64,000 bases of DNA from the NCBI GenBank assembly GCA_949152475.1, contig OX424560.1, positions 16,865,106-16,929,105 of the forward strand, written 5' to 3'. Position 1 is the stretch's first letter. Every line of letters begins with the position of its first letter. Below are positions 11,668-24,180 of this stretch, piece after piece. A model generated the notes under the pieces. The model did no database searches, had not been told where the DNA came from, and saw nothing but the letters and a program-made list of their open reading frames with translations. The translations under genes were made by a program, and so were the position numbers. Origin of the DNA: Terebella lapidaria (lineage: Eukaryota > Annelida > Polychaeta > Terebellida > Terebellidae).

Positions 11668-12212
11668 TACACTCCGCGCTTCGGTGAATTGTGAGGGGGG
11701 CGGGGATGGACCGTAATTAAGTCAGATATACACTTTGCGCTTCGGTGAACTAGAACATCATGAACCTACTTATCAAGTGGTTTTATTAGCTCATAACAAG
11801 TTAAGTGAAATGAACCTGCATTAGCTACTGGTCCCATTGTTCTCCAGAGGTCGATAACTAACTTATACACCCGCTAGCAGGTATATAACTAACAACAATA
11901 GAGCCAGTAGCTAAGTCAGATATACACTTCGCGCTTCGGTGAATTAGAATATTATGAAACCTCGCGGCTGCGCCGCTCGGTCCATAATATTCTAATTCAC
12001 CTCGCGCTCAGTGTATATCTATTACTTATATGGAATGTAACCAAACATGTTTGAACTCATTTCGTATCTCAGATACGCATTCCATTCGTGTATACATGCT
12101 TGGTTTCTACTGTGGAATCATTCAGGAAAATGTATTTACCAGAAGAAATAATAACACAGCTTTCTGATGTGCAGGGTTAAATATTCGGACTCGAAGAATA
12201 TTCACTGTACTG

Positions 12213-13424
12213 ATGATGATTTACACAGACAAGAGAAAAACAACGAGGACGTTGTTTCTCGTTGTAGTGATTGTTTTCATCTTATTACAAAGCGTCCTCT
12301 ATTCACATGTGTGGAACTCCTGGATACTTTCTTTGAATACTACGAGGGAACCGGTCATAACATTTCATCGTCATTCCAGTGTCATAACTCATGACCTACA
12401 GAATGCTGCTACCTTGTCACCCAATGGAACAGCTAGGAAAAGTGACTGTTCAACTTTTAAAGGTGAGGTGTTGTTTATGAAATCACTTCGTTGGGCGCCT
12501 TTAGTGCAACCCACTTTGCCAGATGGTTGTGGGCGAAATACGTTGTTGTTCTTCGTCCAGAGTGCTCCGAAGAATGCAGCACTGCGACATACCATCCGTG
12601 AATCATGGGGTAACAAGTCGTTTTACAAAAATGATCCATCCCTAACGTTGCACGTCATATTCACGATGGGTGCCGCTGGTCAGACATTGACGGACGAAAT
12701 TGAACGTTCTGGTGACTTGTTGGTGTTGGATTTTGTCGATTCCTACGAAAACCTGACGCTGAAGGGACTATATTCCATGCAGTGGATAGCGGAGAAAGTA
12801 CCAACAGTGAAGTACGTCTTCAAAACAGATGATGACGTACTTGTTAATACCCACGCTTGGTTGAGCCTCACAAGGTATCTTCAAACTCACAAGAATCCTA
12901 TCACAGCCTTTATAGCTGGCCAGGTTCAAGTCTCGCCTGGAGTTGTGAGGGCAGGTAGATATGCTGTCAGCAAAGAGGAATACAGTCTTTCTCAGTACCC
13001 AAACTTCTGCAGTGGATCTGGATATTTGATGAGTAGGGAAGCGCTCGTTCGTATCGTATTTGCAGCAAGATTTACTCGTCTACTCAAAAGAGATGATCCA
13101 TATTTCACGGGGATCATTCGGCAACAGCTTGGCATCTCACTGGTGACAATTCCCAACAGGACATACCTAGTTAGAGGCAAAACCAATGCTACACGGAGAC
13201 CATTCATGATTGCTCATAGACTGACACAAGCTCAATGGACAGAAATGTGGAGGAGAGTGAACGAGGACCAGCTGAGACGTGCCAGACCAAATATACATAT
13301 ATCATCCAATACAGAAAAAAATGTTGAAGTGGATCCAAGCTACCAGATATCTAACAAAACATTAGCATGTGTAAAATCTTCGAATATTACGCAGATTGAA
13401 AGTATCTTAAGGAATAGACATTGA
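12213..13424 (+). CDS. GT31-family beta-1,3-galactosyltransferase-like enzyme, single exon
   Basis: A 403-residue type II membrane protein. It has a short basic N-terminus, a signal anchor at about 13-30, a stem with N-glycosylation sites (42, 71), then the GT31 catalytic domain. Hallmarks are RHTIRESWG (125-133), the metal-binding FKTDDDVLVN (203-212), YPNFCSGSGYLMS (262-274) and RDDPYFTGI near 293-301, where the family usually has an acidic ED-V-G motif. It should transfer galactose or GlcNAc in beta-1,3 linkage to glycan acceptors in the Golgi lumen; donor and acceptor cannot be read from sequence. The frame is uninterrupted. Start is the first of two adjacent ATGs, which precedes the basic-anchor arrangement. 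A broken tandem copy follows at 15.7-21.7 kb with shared 5' and 3' flanks, so the pair arose by DNA duplication rather than retrocopying. Confidence 0.88.
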   Translation: MMIYTDKRKTTRTLFLVVVIVFILLQSVLYSHVWNSWILSLNTTREPVITFHRHSSVITHDLQNAATLSPNGTARKSDCSTFKGEVLFMKSLRWAPLVQPTLPDGCGRNTLLFFVQSAPKNAALRHTIRESWGNKSFYKNDPSLTLHVIFTMGAAGQTLTDEIERSGDLLVLDFVDSYENLTLKGLYSMQWIAEKVPTVKYVFKTDDDVLVNTHAWLSLTRYLQTHKNPITAFIAGQVQVSPGVVRAGRYAVSKEEYSLSQYPNFCSGSGYLMSREALVRIVFAARFTRLLKRDDPYFTGIIRQQLGISLVTIPNRTYLVRGKTNATRRPFMIAHRLTQAQWTEMWRRVNEDQLRRARPNIHISSNTEKNVEVDPSYQISNKTLACVKSSNITQIESILRNRH

Positions 13425-13479
13425 AGCTTTGATACCTCAAAGGATCTTATAAGATCCCACAATTCGTGCCTTAATGCTG

Positions 13480-15740
13480 GTTCAGGTATCAAAATCTCAA
13501 ACTGGAATGCGCCAGCACTCCATTCAATTATATCGGGAACGTAAAGATAGCAAAATCATAAATTATCACTTATCCTCTTGAGACCAGAATTGACTTGTTT
13601 GTTGCTGACTAATTTTGGTTAAATGTCAGATAACTGTGTCTGTATATAGCAACGAGTTTCGGGCGGGCCCTATCGGTCTAAATATTCTGAACATCTTAGG
13701 AAAAGATTGGGAACTCATGCGTGTTTCTGCCACTTCTCGGCTCGGCACAAGCGGAGATGGAATGGCTGATGACATCGATGATATCAGTGGGAATCCCCTT
13801 CTCCACCAATGAATGAACGATGCACCACGAGCTATTTATATTTTATGTTGCCGTGCTTCCGCTGTATATCTTGTAAATTACCAACACATTCATCACTTGA
13901 TAAACAGACTGCAAAGAATTTCGACGAGCATAGACAATTGCTACTGTCAAAAAATGTATGATTTGATAAAGCACGTTTCTTGGTCGAAATGCAAATGTAA
14001 ACAACATGTATAATGAGGTTTGTCTACAATCATCTGTCTACAATTCCTCGGAGAACATACAATAACCAAGCAAAATACCAAATTTGGTGATGATAGAAAA
14101 AAAAATTGTCGGGTAATTCTCTGAAAGATTGGAGTCAAGAAAAACATGGGACATTCACGGACAACAGGGAGAAACACTGTCAATTCATCCCAATAGCTTA
14201 ATGGTTTTCAACCAACAAATTAAAACGTTCTCTGTGTTGCGCATTTTTAACCAGTACTAGTACATGCTTAATGGCACCCTAAAATCCTGGAAACATGGGA
14301 TTTTAACATGGGGTTCATATTGTGAAAAAAAGTTGCAAAAATTGTAAAAGAAGTGAATATAGTATCACCAATGTATTACTTATCGAGACACCCTGAATAA
14401 AGCTATTGAATTATTAATATTGAATCATTTCATGAAAGTCAGTGTATTTGTTCTTATAGATGCGACAAGAGACATTGGAGAAACATGATAACTCATAGAC
14501 ATTCAATGGAACCGTTTTGATTCCATTTCGTATTTACGTTTCGTAAATAGCGAATTAATATGGAACCAAATATGAAAAAATTATGGCAACTTTTACATAA
14601 GGCAGCAAAAAATTGACAAACATTAATTGTCCAAAATTATATCATTTGTCATTGGGATATACATGTAATATCCTCGATAATGAATTTGTTTATCCAGTAG
14701 CTGATTCGAGGACCTATATCAGGGAAATAATACTAACCACAAGCATGCGTACCCATATATTTGCAATTGGGTGTTCACCCAGTGGTCTTTTTATAGTGCA
14801 TGTATTTCATTCCCTAGGTAATTTCAGTTTAACTTACCTTTTATTCTGCACGTGAGAGTAGTCTGCATTTATATTAGCTCTTATTCATTTCAGCTTCGTC
14901 TGTATATTATATATTTATGCATCTATTGCCATTGGATTTCCTTATGTGTTCCATATGATGATTCTGGAGATGGTGCGAGATATCACCGCCACCAGATTAG
15001 TGAAATGTATTCTAATATTGTAGGCATTTTTTAACAGCTTGGAGCTAAGTCCATTGCCTCTTTTCCCTGTTTAGACATCACCAATATAGCATAGCAGCCA
15101 GGTTCATGGTAGTTTGGATACAGATACATTAGTTGAGTACTCTGTTATCATGTTATTCTCCATTAATAATATCATTCGGACATTAAGTATTATCAAATTT
15201 ACCACGTTTCACAGTGTGTATTTATTTGAAACTCATATTTTATGATGGCTACGTCGCCAAATTATGTCATGTACTTGTACAGCTCTGGTTTCATTGACAC
15301 AGGTCAATGAAACCATACGTTCTTCACCCTCTCAAAAGAGTTCGAAAATGCAGTAATATTTTATGATAGATTCTTGGAAGTATGGAGTTTTTATCAAGTG
15401 GGTTTACGAGTTTTCCTTCTGTGTTGCTTACAAAGTAATCGTATAGGCAGCTTTTTGCAGAGAAAAATAATGAATACAGTATACAAAAATGAACGAAACT
15501 GTCGATTTCGCTAGGCCTTCTCCGTATATTTTGTAGGCCTACATGGGAACCGCTCATGCCGATTTCTACCCGCGTCCGTGCCCGCAGGTTTAATTAGAGT
15601 GAAAGATATGAGCTGAGTGATTTAGCTCACCGAATGGTATAGGCCTAGCCTAATAGACTATATTTCGATGGATAGAATGAGTCTGAAATGGGAAAACAGA
15701 GCGTCATAAACATAAACATTATAACGCTTTCTGTCTACAG
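13480..15740. other. intergenic DNA between the GT31 gene and its pseudogene
   Basis: No gene recognised. The first ~60 bp after 13424 share sequence with the flank after the pseudogene. A perfect 12-bp hairpin (GGTTTCATTGAC / GTCAATGAAACC) lies at 15287-15314. Confidence 0.4.
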
Positions 15741-15831
15741 GGTGTCGCAAACTACCTTAATGTGCAAGGATAAATATTCGAATTCGAGAATATTCACAGT
15801 ACTTATGATGATTAACACAGACAAGAAAAAA

Positions 15832-17910
15832 AATTAGCCCAAAGGCTAAGATAGGTTACCGGACAATTTTGGTTTGGCCATGGCAGCATTGGCAGGTAAC
15901 AGACCTTGAGATTTACCAATCAAGGTTCGCAGGTGTGAACATATGACCTTGAGATTTACCAATCAAGGTCACCCGTGTGAACTTCGGTGTCACCATTACA
16001 TGTATGTATGCGGCATTTGATATTCTATGTGTTCATAATACAAAGATATATCTGGGTGGAATCGCTTAGGGCGCTCAGGTCAACTTACACATTCCGAGTC
16101 AGACATTTGGCTCTCATGGTCATCTGACGTCAAGTTCAAGGTCATCATTAGTTGTGCCATATATGTCTTCCTATATGTTCATAATGCAAACATGAACTCT
16201 ATCTGCAAGCACTTCATCTATAGAGGCAAATCTGGGCATTTTTTTTGGACCCGAAAATGGCTGTTTTGACCTTTCAAGGTCATCGAAGATCAAATTCAAG
16301 GTCACCACACAAGTCGCCATATATGACTTCCCATTTGAAAGTGCCAATTTCAAATGGGACCCGAAAATGGCTGTTTTGACCTTTCAAGGTCATCGAAGAT
16401 CAAATTCAAGGTCACCACACAAGTCGCCATATATGACTTCCCATTTGAAAGTGCCAATTTATAAGCTGTATCTTCAGTTGTTTTTATGAGTACAGTCCTG
16501 ACAGCTCCCATTATGAAGGAAAAAAGTGCTGAAAATTTTCTAAGTCCAAAATTTTTCTCAAAGGGTGAAAAAAAATTTTTTGCCTAGAAATGGCCCAAAA
16601 TGGATAGTAATGCGAATTGGGGCGAAAAAAATTGTTTTTCGCCGACCCGTCAAAAATTCAAAATGGCCGCCACAGGGAGATCGGCGATTCAAGGGCAACA
16701 AAACTTATACACGCCACAGAGGTATATGAGAGGAATCTTTTAAAACAAAAATCTCAAAACTGATCAGACAGCTTTTGAAAAAGTACAGACCAGGTGCAAA
16801 TTTCAGCATTTTTCGACCCAAAAATGGCTGTTTTGACCTTTCAAGGTCATCCAAGGTCAAATTCAAGGTCACCACACAAGTCGCCATATATGAATTCCCA
16901 TTTGAAAGTGCCAATTTCTAAGCTGAGTACAGTCCTGACAGCTCCCATTATGAAGGAAAAAAGTACCGAAAATTCTCTAAGTCCAAAATTTATCTCAAAG
17001 GGTGAAAATTTCTTTTTGCCTAGAAATGGCCCAAAATGGATAGTAGTGCGATTTGGGGCGAAAATTTTTTTTTTTCGCCGACTCGTCAATAATTCAAAAT
17101 GGCCGCCACACGGAGATCGGCGATTCAAGGGCAACAAAACTTATACACGTCACAGAGGTATGTCAGAAGAATCTTTTAAAACAAAAATCTCAAAACTGAT
17201 CAGACAGCTTTTGAGAAAGTACAGACCAGGCGCAAATTTCAGCATTTTTCGACCCAAAATGGCTGTTTTCACCTTTCAAGGTCATCCAAGGTCAAATTCA
17301 AGGTCATCACACAAGTCACCATATATGACTTCCCATTTGAAGGTGCCAATTTCTAAGCTCTATCTTCAAGCGTTCTATGAGTACAGTCCTGACAGCTCCC
17401 ATTATGAAAGTCCAAAATTTTTCTCGAAAGGGTGAAAAAATTTTTTTGCCCAGAAATGGCCCAAAATGGATAGTAATGCGATTTGGGGCGAAAATTTTTT
17501 TTTCGCCGACTCGTTAAAAATTCAAAATGGCCGTCACAAGGAGACTGGCGAATCTAGGGCAACCAAACTTATACATATCACAGAGGTATATGAGGGGAAT
17601 CTCTGAAACCCAGAACTCAAAACTGATCAGACAGTTTTTGAGAAAATAGCCGTCAAAGTCCAAAATTGAGCTTTTTCCAACAAGAACGGCCGCCATTTTG
17701 AAAAAATGCGAAAATCAAAAAACGAAAAAATACCTCCTTCTCAAAATATTTTTGGGCACTTTTGTGCAAAATTTCAGAAAGATTCGATCGTAAACTTCAA
17801 CGATAAAAATGTTAACGCCGGACGGACGCACGGACGGACGGATGGACGGACGGACGATGGACGCAACGCCATGCCGAACGGTCATCGGACCAAAGGTCCG
17901 GTAACCTAAA
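15832..17910. mobile_element. ~2.1-kb TIR element with tandem-repeat core and GGAC repeats
   Basis: Ends carry inverted copies of TAGGTTACCGGAC (left 15852-15864, right about 17896-17908). Left of the first lies a short TTAGCC/GGCTAA hairpin. The interior holds repeated blocks with CAAGGTCATC, CACACAAGTCGCCATATATG and CAAAATGGCCGCC; larger units recur at about 16250, 16370, 16810 and 17255. A GGAC/GGACG microsatellite (17818-17860) precedes the right end. There is no transposase; apparent frames inside are by-products of the repeats. It interrupts the pseudogene between two blocks that are adjacent in the intact paralog. Confidence 0.7.
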
Positions 17911-18599
17911 AACTAGGACGTTGTTTCTCGTTGTAGTCATGTTCTCAATGCAAAGCTTCCTCTACTTACGTGTGTGTGTAACTCGTTCATACGCGCTTTG
18001 GATACTACGAGGGAGCATGGCGTAACATCTTATCGCCATTATAGTGGGATAATACAAGTCCTTCAGAATGCTGCTACCTTGTCACAAACGGAACAGCAAG
18101 AATCTGTGACTGTTCAACTTCAAGATGTGTTGCTTGTCAAATCAGTACGTTGGGTGCATTTAGTGGAAACCTCTCTGCCAAATGGTTTTGGGTGACACAC
18201 GTTGTTGTTTTTCGTCCAGAGTGCGCCAAAGATTGCAGCACTGTGACACACCATCCGCGAATCATGGAGTAACAAGTCGTTTTACTAAATTGATTTATCT
18301 CTGATGTTGCACGTCATTTTCACATGGGTGCCACTGGACATACGTTGACGGGAGAATTTGCATGTTTTGGTGACTTGTTGGTGTTGGAATTTGTCGATTC
18401 CTACAACAAGTTGGCGCTGGAAGGACTTATATGATGACCGAATCTTGGAAATTTTTTCATTCCATGCAGTGAATTTGCCGAGAAGGTACCAACAGTGGAG
18501 TACATCTTCAAAACAGATGATGACGTGGTTAATATTCATGTTTGGTTAAGCATCACAAAAAATATTTAAACTCACAAAAATCATATCACAGAATGTATA

Positions 18600-20289
18600 C
18601 ACTCGTGCTCAATATGGTTGTTACATGTGTTTTAAATTTGCCTGACAGGTAAATTTCGATATTTTTTTCGGAATACCGTGTTATGTGTTTGTTGATTGTA
18701 TATATGGAAATTTTGATATTTCGTTTATGTAAATCTGCAATATAATGTTTCAACAAAGAATGGAAGATAGTTTACTTTGTGCTCATGTGCGTGTACTCTT
18801 GAAATATGTGATTTTGTCACATAACTTTTAATGAAGCAAAAATCATCCATAATTCAATGAGACATTTTGATAGCAAATCCAAACTTTCAGAGCAGGTAGA
18901 GTATACGACTACACGCCAATGCCAACTGTTCAATATCGGGTATGAACAACACGTGCTGCTATAATGTCCGATTGGCGGCTTGGCTTGCTCTCCATGTAGA
19001 ATATTTATGCCGTTATCGACCCAAATCCTCCCTCACACTTTATCTCACTCCACATACACGTCACAGATTCAGCACATAATCGATACTCACCATTACGTCA
19101 TTCACCCGCTCACCGTCAAAGCCACCACGGAACATGTAAACATTAAGACACCGTACTGACACTTCACTCATTCACCAATCATAGCAATTCCAGACATCAA
19201 GCCAACCCACCCAGACATGACATCACATTCAACCTATCACACACAACTTCCTTTACACGAGGCGGTTAAAATACCAGACACCACGCACATGTCCCGCGCT
19301 TTCCAGGGGACTTGAATTTGAGAAAGCAAGACATGAATTAGCTAACTAAGAAGATTTTGTACAAGAAGAATATTGTGAAGTTACAAGAAATTGAGTATAC
19401 AGTGATCTCTAATATTATCGGACTTAACTGGGGAAAATTGGTGGGTGTTGCCGTGATCATCGAACTTATCATCCTAATAAATCGGATTACTTTGATCGCC
19501 GGACTCTCTCTCTCTGTTTACACAATACACAATGCTATTTCGTACTATACGTCTGCTGAAGGCATGATAAAGCCTGACGAACGTTATTCTTAACATCTAC
19601 TAGAGTAGTAAGTTTCTGGACAGGAATTCGTGCCCATTCCCCTGTCAAAGCCTGGCCCAAATCTCGCAAGTTTGCAGCTTGGACATTCATGCGCCTCACA
19701 GCACGACCCAACTCACCTCACAGCACGACCCAACCTCATCAGTCGTGGCTTTCTGACCATCCTCCTCTCGGGATACCCACTTTTTAGCAACCGGGTCTGG
19801 CGAGAAATCCGGTTCAGACATCTTGGATGGATTTTGGCTGCGATGGACCTGGATGACATTGTGCAGTTCTGGCAGGCAACGGCAAATATTCTGGGCTTAT
19901 CTCTGTCTGAGGTGATACAAGGCTGACCCGTCGACAGGACTCACACTTCCGGTTGCTGCACGGAGCACTCTGTTGACAGTTTGTCTGGATATCTCTCCTT
20001 GGTGCATTCCAGCATCACGATATGCAAGCATTTGATTTTTCAAGGCAATACTAGTAGATTCCGGCATAACGCATACGAGCAGGATCAAAGAAATGAGCAT
20101 GAACGTATGCCTTTTGTATGTGGTTTTTGACGCTCATTTTGACAGACCTCCTAAAACTCCTTTATTAAACGGTTCAAATGTTTTGATATTTTTGTCAAAT
20201 TTGCTCAGGAATAGGACAATATCAAAAGAGTTAATGCGAATTATGAGAAAATGCACTCGATCAAGCATGCGCCATTTTGAGCATGAGTG
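18600..20289 (-). mobile_element. Tc1/mariner-like transposon in the GT31 pseudogene
   Basis: The left end CACTCGTGCTCAATATGG (from 18600) and the right end CCATTTTGAGCATGAGTG (to 20289) are inverted copies with two mismatches. A TA lies at the left junction; the right junction has CA where the intact paralog has TA. The host gene resumes directly after it, so the insertion is unambiguous. The 1.69-kb length is that of a full Tc1 element. The transposase on the minus strand is decayed. Confidence 0.82.
19600..20085 (-). pseudogene. Tc1-like transposase relic
   Basis: On the minus strand an N-terminal helix-turn-helix piece reads like the paired-type DNA-binding domain of Tc1 transposases (QMLAYRDAG...EISRQTVNRVLR, 20050-19960). 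Further on, a C-terminal piece matches the Tc1 tail (RRMNVQAANLRDLGQALTGEW then ARIPVQKL, about 19700-19622). Most of the DDE catalytic region between them is missing or scrambled. An 18-bp phrase is duplicated near 19700-19735. Non-functional. Confidence 0.65.
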
Positions 20290-20667
20290 CAGCTGGCCAG
20301 GTTCAAGTCTCGCCTAACGTTTTAAGGGCAGGTCGATATGCTGTCAACAAAGAGGAATACAGTCTTTCTCAGTACCCTAACTACTGCAGTGGATCGGGAT
20401 ACTTGATGAGTAGGGAATCACTCGTTTGTATCGTATTTGCAGCAAAATTTACTCCTCTACTGAAGAGAGACGATCCATTTTTCACGGGGATCATTCGGCA
20501 ACAGCTTGGCATCTCACTGGTGGCAATTCCCAACAGGACATACCTAGTTAGAGGCAAAACTAATGCTTCACCGAGTCCATTCATGATTGTTCATAGAATG
20601 ACACGTGCTCATTAGACAGATATGTGGAGGAGAGTGAACGAGGACCAGCTGTGTCGAGCCAGACCAG

Positions 20668-21566
20668 AGTGTAAGAATTTTAGGCTGAAAAATTTTGTTC
20701 GGCTAGGTAATTTAAAAGTACCTGTTTATTAAACGTTATATGTGATTAACCGATCTTGTTCGTTGTTTACAATGGATTACAATTGAGTTTATAAATGTAT
20801 ATATGTTAGGTGAAAGTTTGGGTATTTTTTGGTGGCTTTGGTTGCTCTTCGGGTGAACTCGACCTTAGTGGTCAAAATATGTAATTACGTAAAAGTGTTC
20901 CGAAACAGATTTGGAACAATGCAAATTTTTACGTGGCGGTTCCTGACTGGTTATCAACTATCAATTTTTTTTCGGTAAGAACATCATTTTTGATTGGTTG
21001 GAGCAGATCACTTGACACCTACCCCAAAAAGTATGATTCGTCAATAAACCTTGAACTGTAGCCAAGAGTTGATCTTTGAGTCGGCCCAGCCGACTCCGTG
21101 TTCGGGTATACAGATGAAATGTAACCGAATTTGGATTTTTTGAATTTCAAGAAGTAAAATTAGCCAAAGTAATAAGAAATGACTGGAAGACCAGTTGGTT
21201 TGAAACAAAGCTGATAACTTCTGGGATAGCTCCGAACCAAAGCTATCAACCGAACATCCAGCCGAAGAAGAAGATGTCGATTGAAGAAGACGAAACCTCA
21301 CCTGAATGATCGGCAACCCTACTTCGGGCACTCGAGAAGCTGTAGACCTGAACATGCTACCACTGGAACGGCCTGCAGCCAGGGCACTGAAGTTGCCCGA
21401 AGCACCACAACAGCTGAAGAACAAGAGTCGCCTGAGATGACCTGCAGCCATAGTCTCCCAAAGTACCCCTGCGACCGAAGAACCAGTCGCCGAGGACGGC
21501 CTGCAGCCGGAGTACCGGGATCTCCCGAAATACCCCTGCAGGCAAAGAACCAGAGTCGCCGAGGTG
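20668..21566. other. unidentified ~900-bp insert in the pseudogene
   Basis: Bounded by pseudogene blocks. The first part is AT-rich. The last ~250 bp (21310-21566) is GC-richer, with about three imperfect ~75-bp repeats built around CCTGCAG and GAACCAGAGTCGCC. No domain recognised. It could be part of an LTR element or a MITE, but ends were not found. Confidence 0.4.
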
Positions 21567-21729
21567 ACCTGCAAATTGAAAGTATCTTAAGAAATGGATA
21601 TTGAAGTTATGGTGCCTCTAGGGATCTTAGGTTGTTTGATTGATCTAAAATCCAGAATCTGCATTTTGAAGCTGGATTGCATATAAAAAATCTCAAAACT
21701 GGAAAGCGCCAGCAACCCATTCACCTATA

Positions 21730-22520
21730 GAAAGGTAATAATGAATCTGCACACATCCATTCCACACAAATCCCTTTGGCTATAGATCACCATAGTAAAA
21801 TTTATTGTGCAAAATCATTATTTTGCTACTTTTATGTTGAAATCACCGGGTGTATAAGTGAACTGACAATTGACGCTATCACGATTGATTTTTATATACT
21901 TTGACAAATTAACAGAGACTCACAATCAAACTGCAGTAGCCTTCTAGCCCATCGGTTAGCGAATATCATATGGATTTCCACAGAGTCATCGAGTTCTTCA
22001 GCTGTTATTTGTGTGGACCACATGTGAATTCCCGATGTACAGGAGATTCATCAAGAACACAGAATCGAAACTCCTTGCATATTACATGAACGTGTTGCTT
22101 GGAATATGTATTGGAGCCTAATGGCAATTAAATTATATATGATGCAGTTACTCCGTGTTCTCAAATGTATCATTCAATACTGGATGAGCGCTACCGTGTG
22201 GAAGTTTAACACAATAACAGAAAAATGTGAAATTATTTATTTGCTGTTTCACAATACCATCATGTATGTAGTTCCTCGACGTAGGGTACAGGTGTTTTAG
22301 ACGTGAAATAAAATATATTATTCTCCTGAACCATCTTCACCTAGTATCAATCATTAGTCTCTTTTTTATGCAGACAAGTGTCTGTTCCATATAACACACC
22401 AAAGCTAACATCGACAATTTTCTACCTGCAGCCTACTACCAATCAGGCCAAATTCTCACAGCACCATCTCAGTTAATTTGCAATTGACTTTTTGCCCTCT
22501 CACCAAATAATCACTCAAGC
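21730..22520. other. intergenic DNA, 3' of the calmodulin-like gene
   Basis: No gene seen. On the minus strand AAATAAAT near 22230-22240 could serve as a polyadenylation signal for the calmodulin-like gene, which ends at 22525. Confidence 0.35.
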
Positions 22521-22524
22521 ATAT

Positions 22525-24180
22525 CTAGTCAGAATCGGACGAGTCATAATCACTATCGAGTCCATTGTGCTTCCTGAAGTAGGCAGTGAATTCCTTGTAG
22601 GTGACTTTGCCGCTCCGATCTTTATCCATCTCCTTCATGATCTTCGATACCTCGCCTGAGCTGAACTTGTGTCCTTCCAGCTGCTGGAGAATCGTTGACA
22701 GCTCACCTGTCGAGAGGCAGCCGTCTCTGTTCTTGTCCGCTCTCTTGAAGGCCGCTCTCACGGCTGCTTCGCTGCAATATTGCAGATGGAAAGTTGATTC
22801 AAATCACTAGTCTACTGTATTTCTGGTGGAATTAGTATAAATCTGCCCAAAAATGTATCAAAACAATTTGAAAATCCGAAACAAACCACTCGAAGTATGG
22901 GAAACGATCCTATAGCTAGAGGATTGTTGGTATGGGTATGACAAGAACATGAGTAACCATTCACAACCCAAACGCTATTGAGCTAGTGGCATACTAGTGC
23001 CCACTGATATGCGACATTTGCAGGCACTTCAGGGACTGTACATATCGAACAGGTGACCGCTCCAATTTTGGAATCTAACCAGTAGTAATCGAATGACTGT
23101 GGAAAAGCACAATAAAGCTTTCAAAAAGTTCTGCGCCTTCTTCGGTGCAGTCAACAGAGCGGAATATTGGATGAAAACCAGGTTATCAATAATTGGCTGT
23201 TTCTCGATAATTTCAATATTTCCTGGTATCCAATTTTAATTCTAGAAAGAAAATCGTTGCTCATTTTCCGCACGATATCAGGTGGTGTAGCGTAGTTTGC
23301 TTATAATAATGAAATTGTAGAACAAATGTGAAATGGATCGCCATATATTCCATATTGCATATTTTGCAAGTAGCATATTTTTGTACACACTATTGTAGCT
23401 CATCAATGTGGGAGTACAGGTAACTCACGGATACAACTTTCTGTGTGAACCTATACAGTATGTGTTATTCTTCGTGCACCCTTTGGGTGATATCGAGTGA
23501 CTTTGATAATCTGGATCAATCAATAACATGAGGCGGGATGCATATGGGATCACCCTCTTATACTCGGGTTGGGGTTTGTTTCAGATTTCTTTATTGTTTT
23601 GGTAGGCTTGCTGGACAGTTGTATGCTGATATCATATAGTGTATGATAGAAACATGTGTATGTTGCACACTGTCGGCCCCTAACGCCAGCTTGTCTATGG
23701 CTGTAATTATTTCGGCCGGCCTTGTTTTTATACCCGAAATGTTGTGTTTCAGGTTTGGCATTGTCATCATCAAAATCTGATTGCTTTGGTAGTATGCACA
23801 CATTGTACAACTGTTATCAGAACAATATATGGCCGCCCCGAGGACTTACTTATGACAAGCTTGGCGGACTTGACCCATTGCTATAAGATACTCATTCAGT
23901 GTTATCTTTTTATCGTGATCACGATCCATCTTGGCGAACATCGACTGAAAAACAAACCGTGAATGAAACCGGATGGCACACTTGAGTTATCATAAATCGA
24001 TATGAATCAAAACATGTACGTTGTACAGGCGGCCTCGTCACTACTTACTTTGAATTCTTTCCTCTTGGTTTTGTAGCCTTGTTTCTTGAGTGCCCTCTTG
24101 AGTTCCTTGGGTGTTAGGTAGCCGTTTTTATCCTTGTCCGCCGCGTTGAACCAGAGTGTGTATTGCGAAGGTGCAGCCAT
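22525..24180 (-). CDS. calmodulin-like four-EF-hand calcium-binding protein, three exons
   Basis: I assemble three exons: 24180-24049 (ATG in AAAATGGC context; donor GTAAGT at 24048), 23944-23850 (acceptor TTTCAG; donor GTAAGT at 23849) and 22771-22525 (acceptor TTGCAG; stop TAG). Phases fit, giving about 157 residues, calmodulin size. Four EF-hand loops appear: DKDKNGYLTPKE (exon 1), DRDHDKKITLNE (exon 2), DKNRDGCLSTGE and DKDRSGKVTYKE (exon 3). Loop 2 has Lys where Gly is usual at position 6, so it may bind calcium weakly. The C-terminus ends in an acidic Asp/Ser tail unlike calmodulin. It is probably a calcium sensor or buffer; partners are unknown. The introns are about 100 bp and 1.08 kb. 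Confidence 0.88.
22772..23849 (-). other. intron 2 of the calmodulin-like gene
   Basis: Bounded by GTAAGT at 23849 and CAG at 22772. No additional EF-hand exon or transposon was recognised inside. Confidence 0.7.

Larger units (their letters stand above)
11260..12020. repeat. nested copies of a GTCAGATATACACTTCGCGC repeat
   Basis: The phrase ending in CAGATATACACT and CGCGCTTCGGTGAA occurs three times (about 11280 interrupted, 11720, 11915), twice preceded by GGACCGTAA. The first copy is split by the TRIM at 11292-11667; the other two serve as empty-site paralogs. The last copy forms a ~103-bp hairpin (11918-12020) with arms of about 38 bp. Confidence 0.7.
15745..21730 (+). pseudogene. GT31 galactosyltransferase-like pseudogene, split by three inserts
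   Basis: Four blocks match the intact gene in order: about 15755-15835 (5' leader and first codons), 17912-18598 (stem to just past the DDD motif), 20290-20667 (from AGQVQVSP to the C-terminal domain) and 21566-21625 (last codons), followed by a shared 3' flank to about 21730. Stops and frameshifts are present, for example a TGA at 18194-18196 and disruption around the DxD region. The inserts between the blocks are a TIR element (15836-17910), a Tc1-like element (18600-20289) and an unidentified ~900-bp segment (20668-21566) that replaces about 100 bp of the gene. Confidence 0.88.

Noticed and set aside
16794..17435. 213-codon plus-strand frame
   Set aside because: Lies in the tandem-repeat core of a TIR element; repetitive and without domain.
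21041..21574. 177-codon minus-strand frame
   Set aside because: Falls within a repeat-bearing insert in a pseudogene; overlapping frames on the other strand; no recognisable domain.
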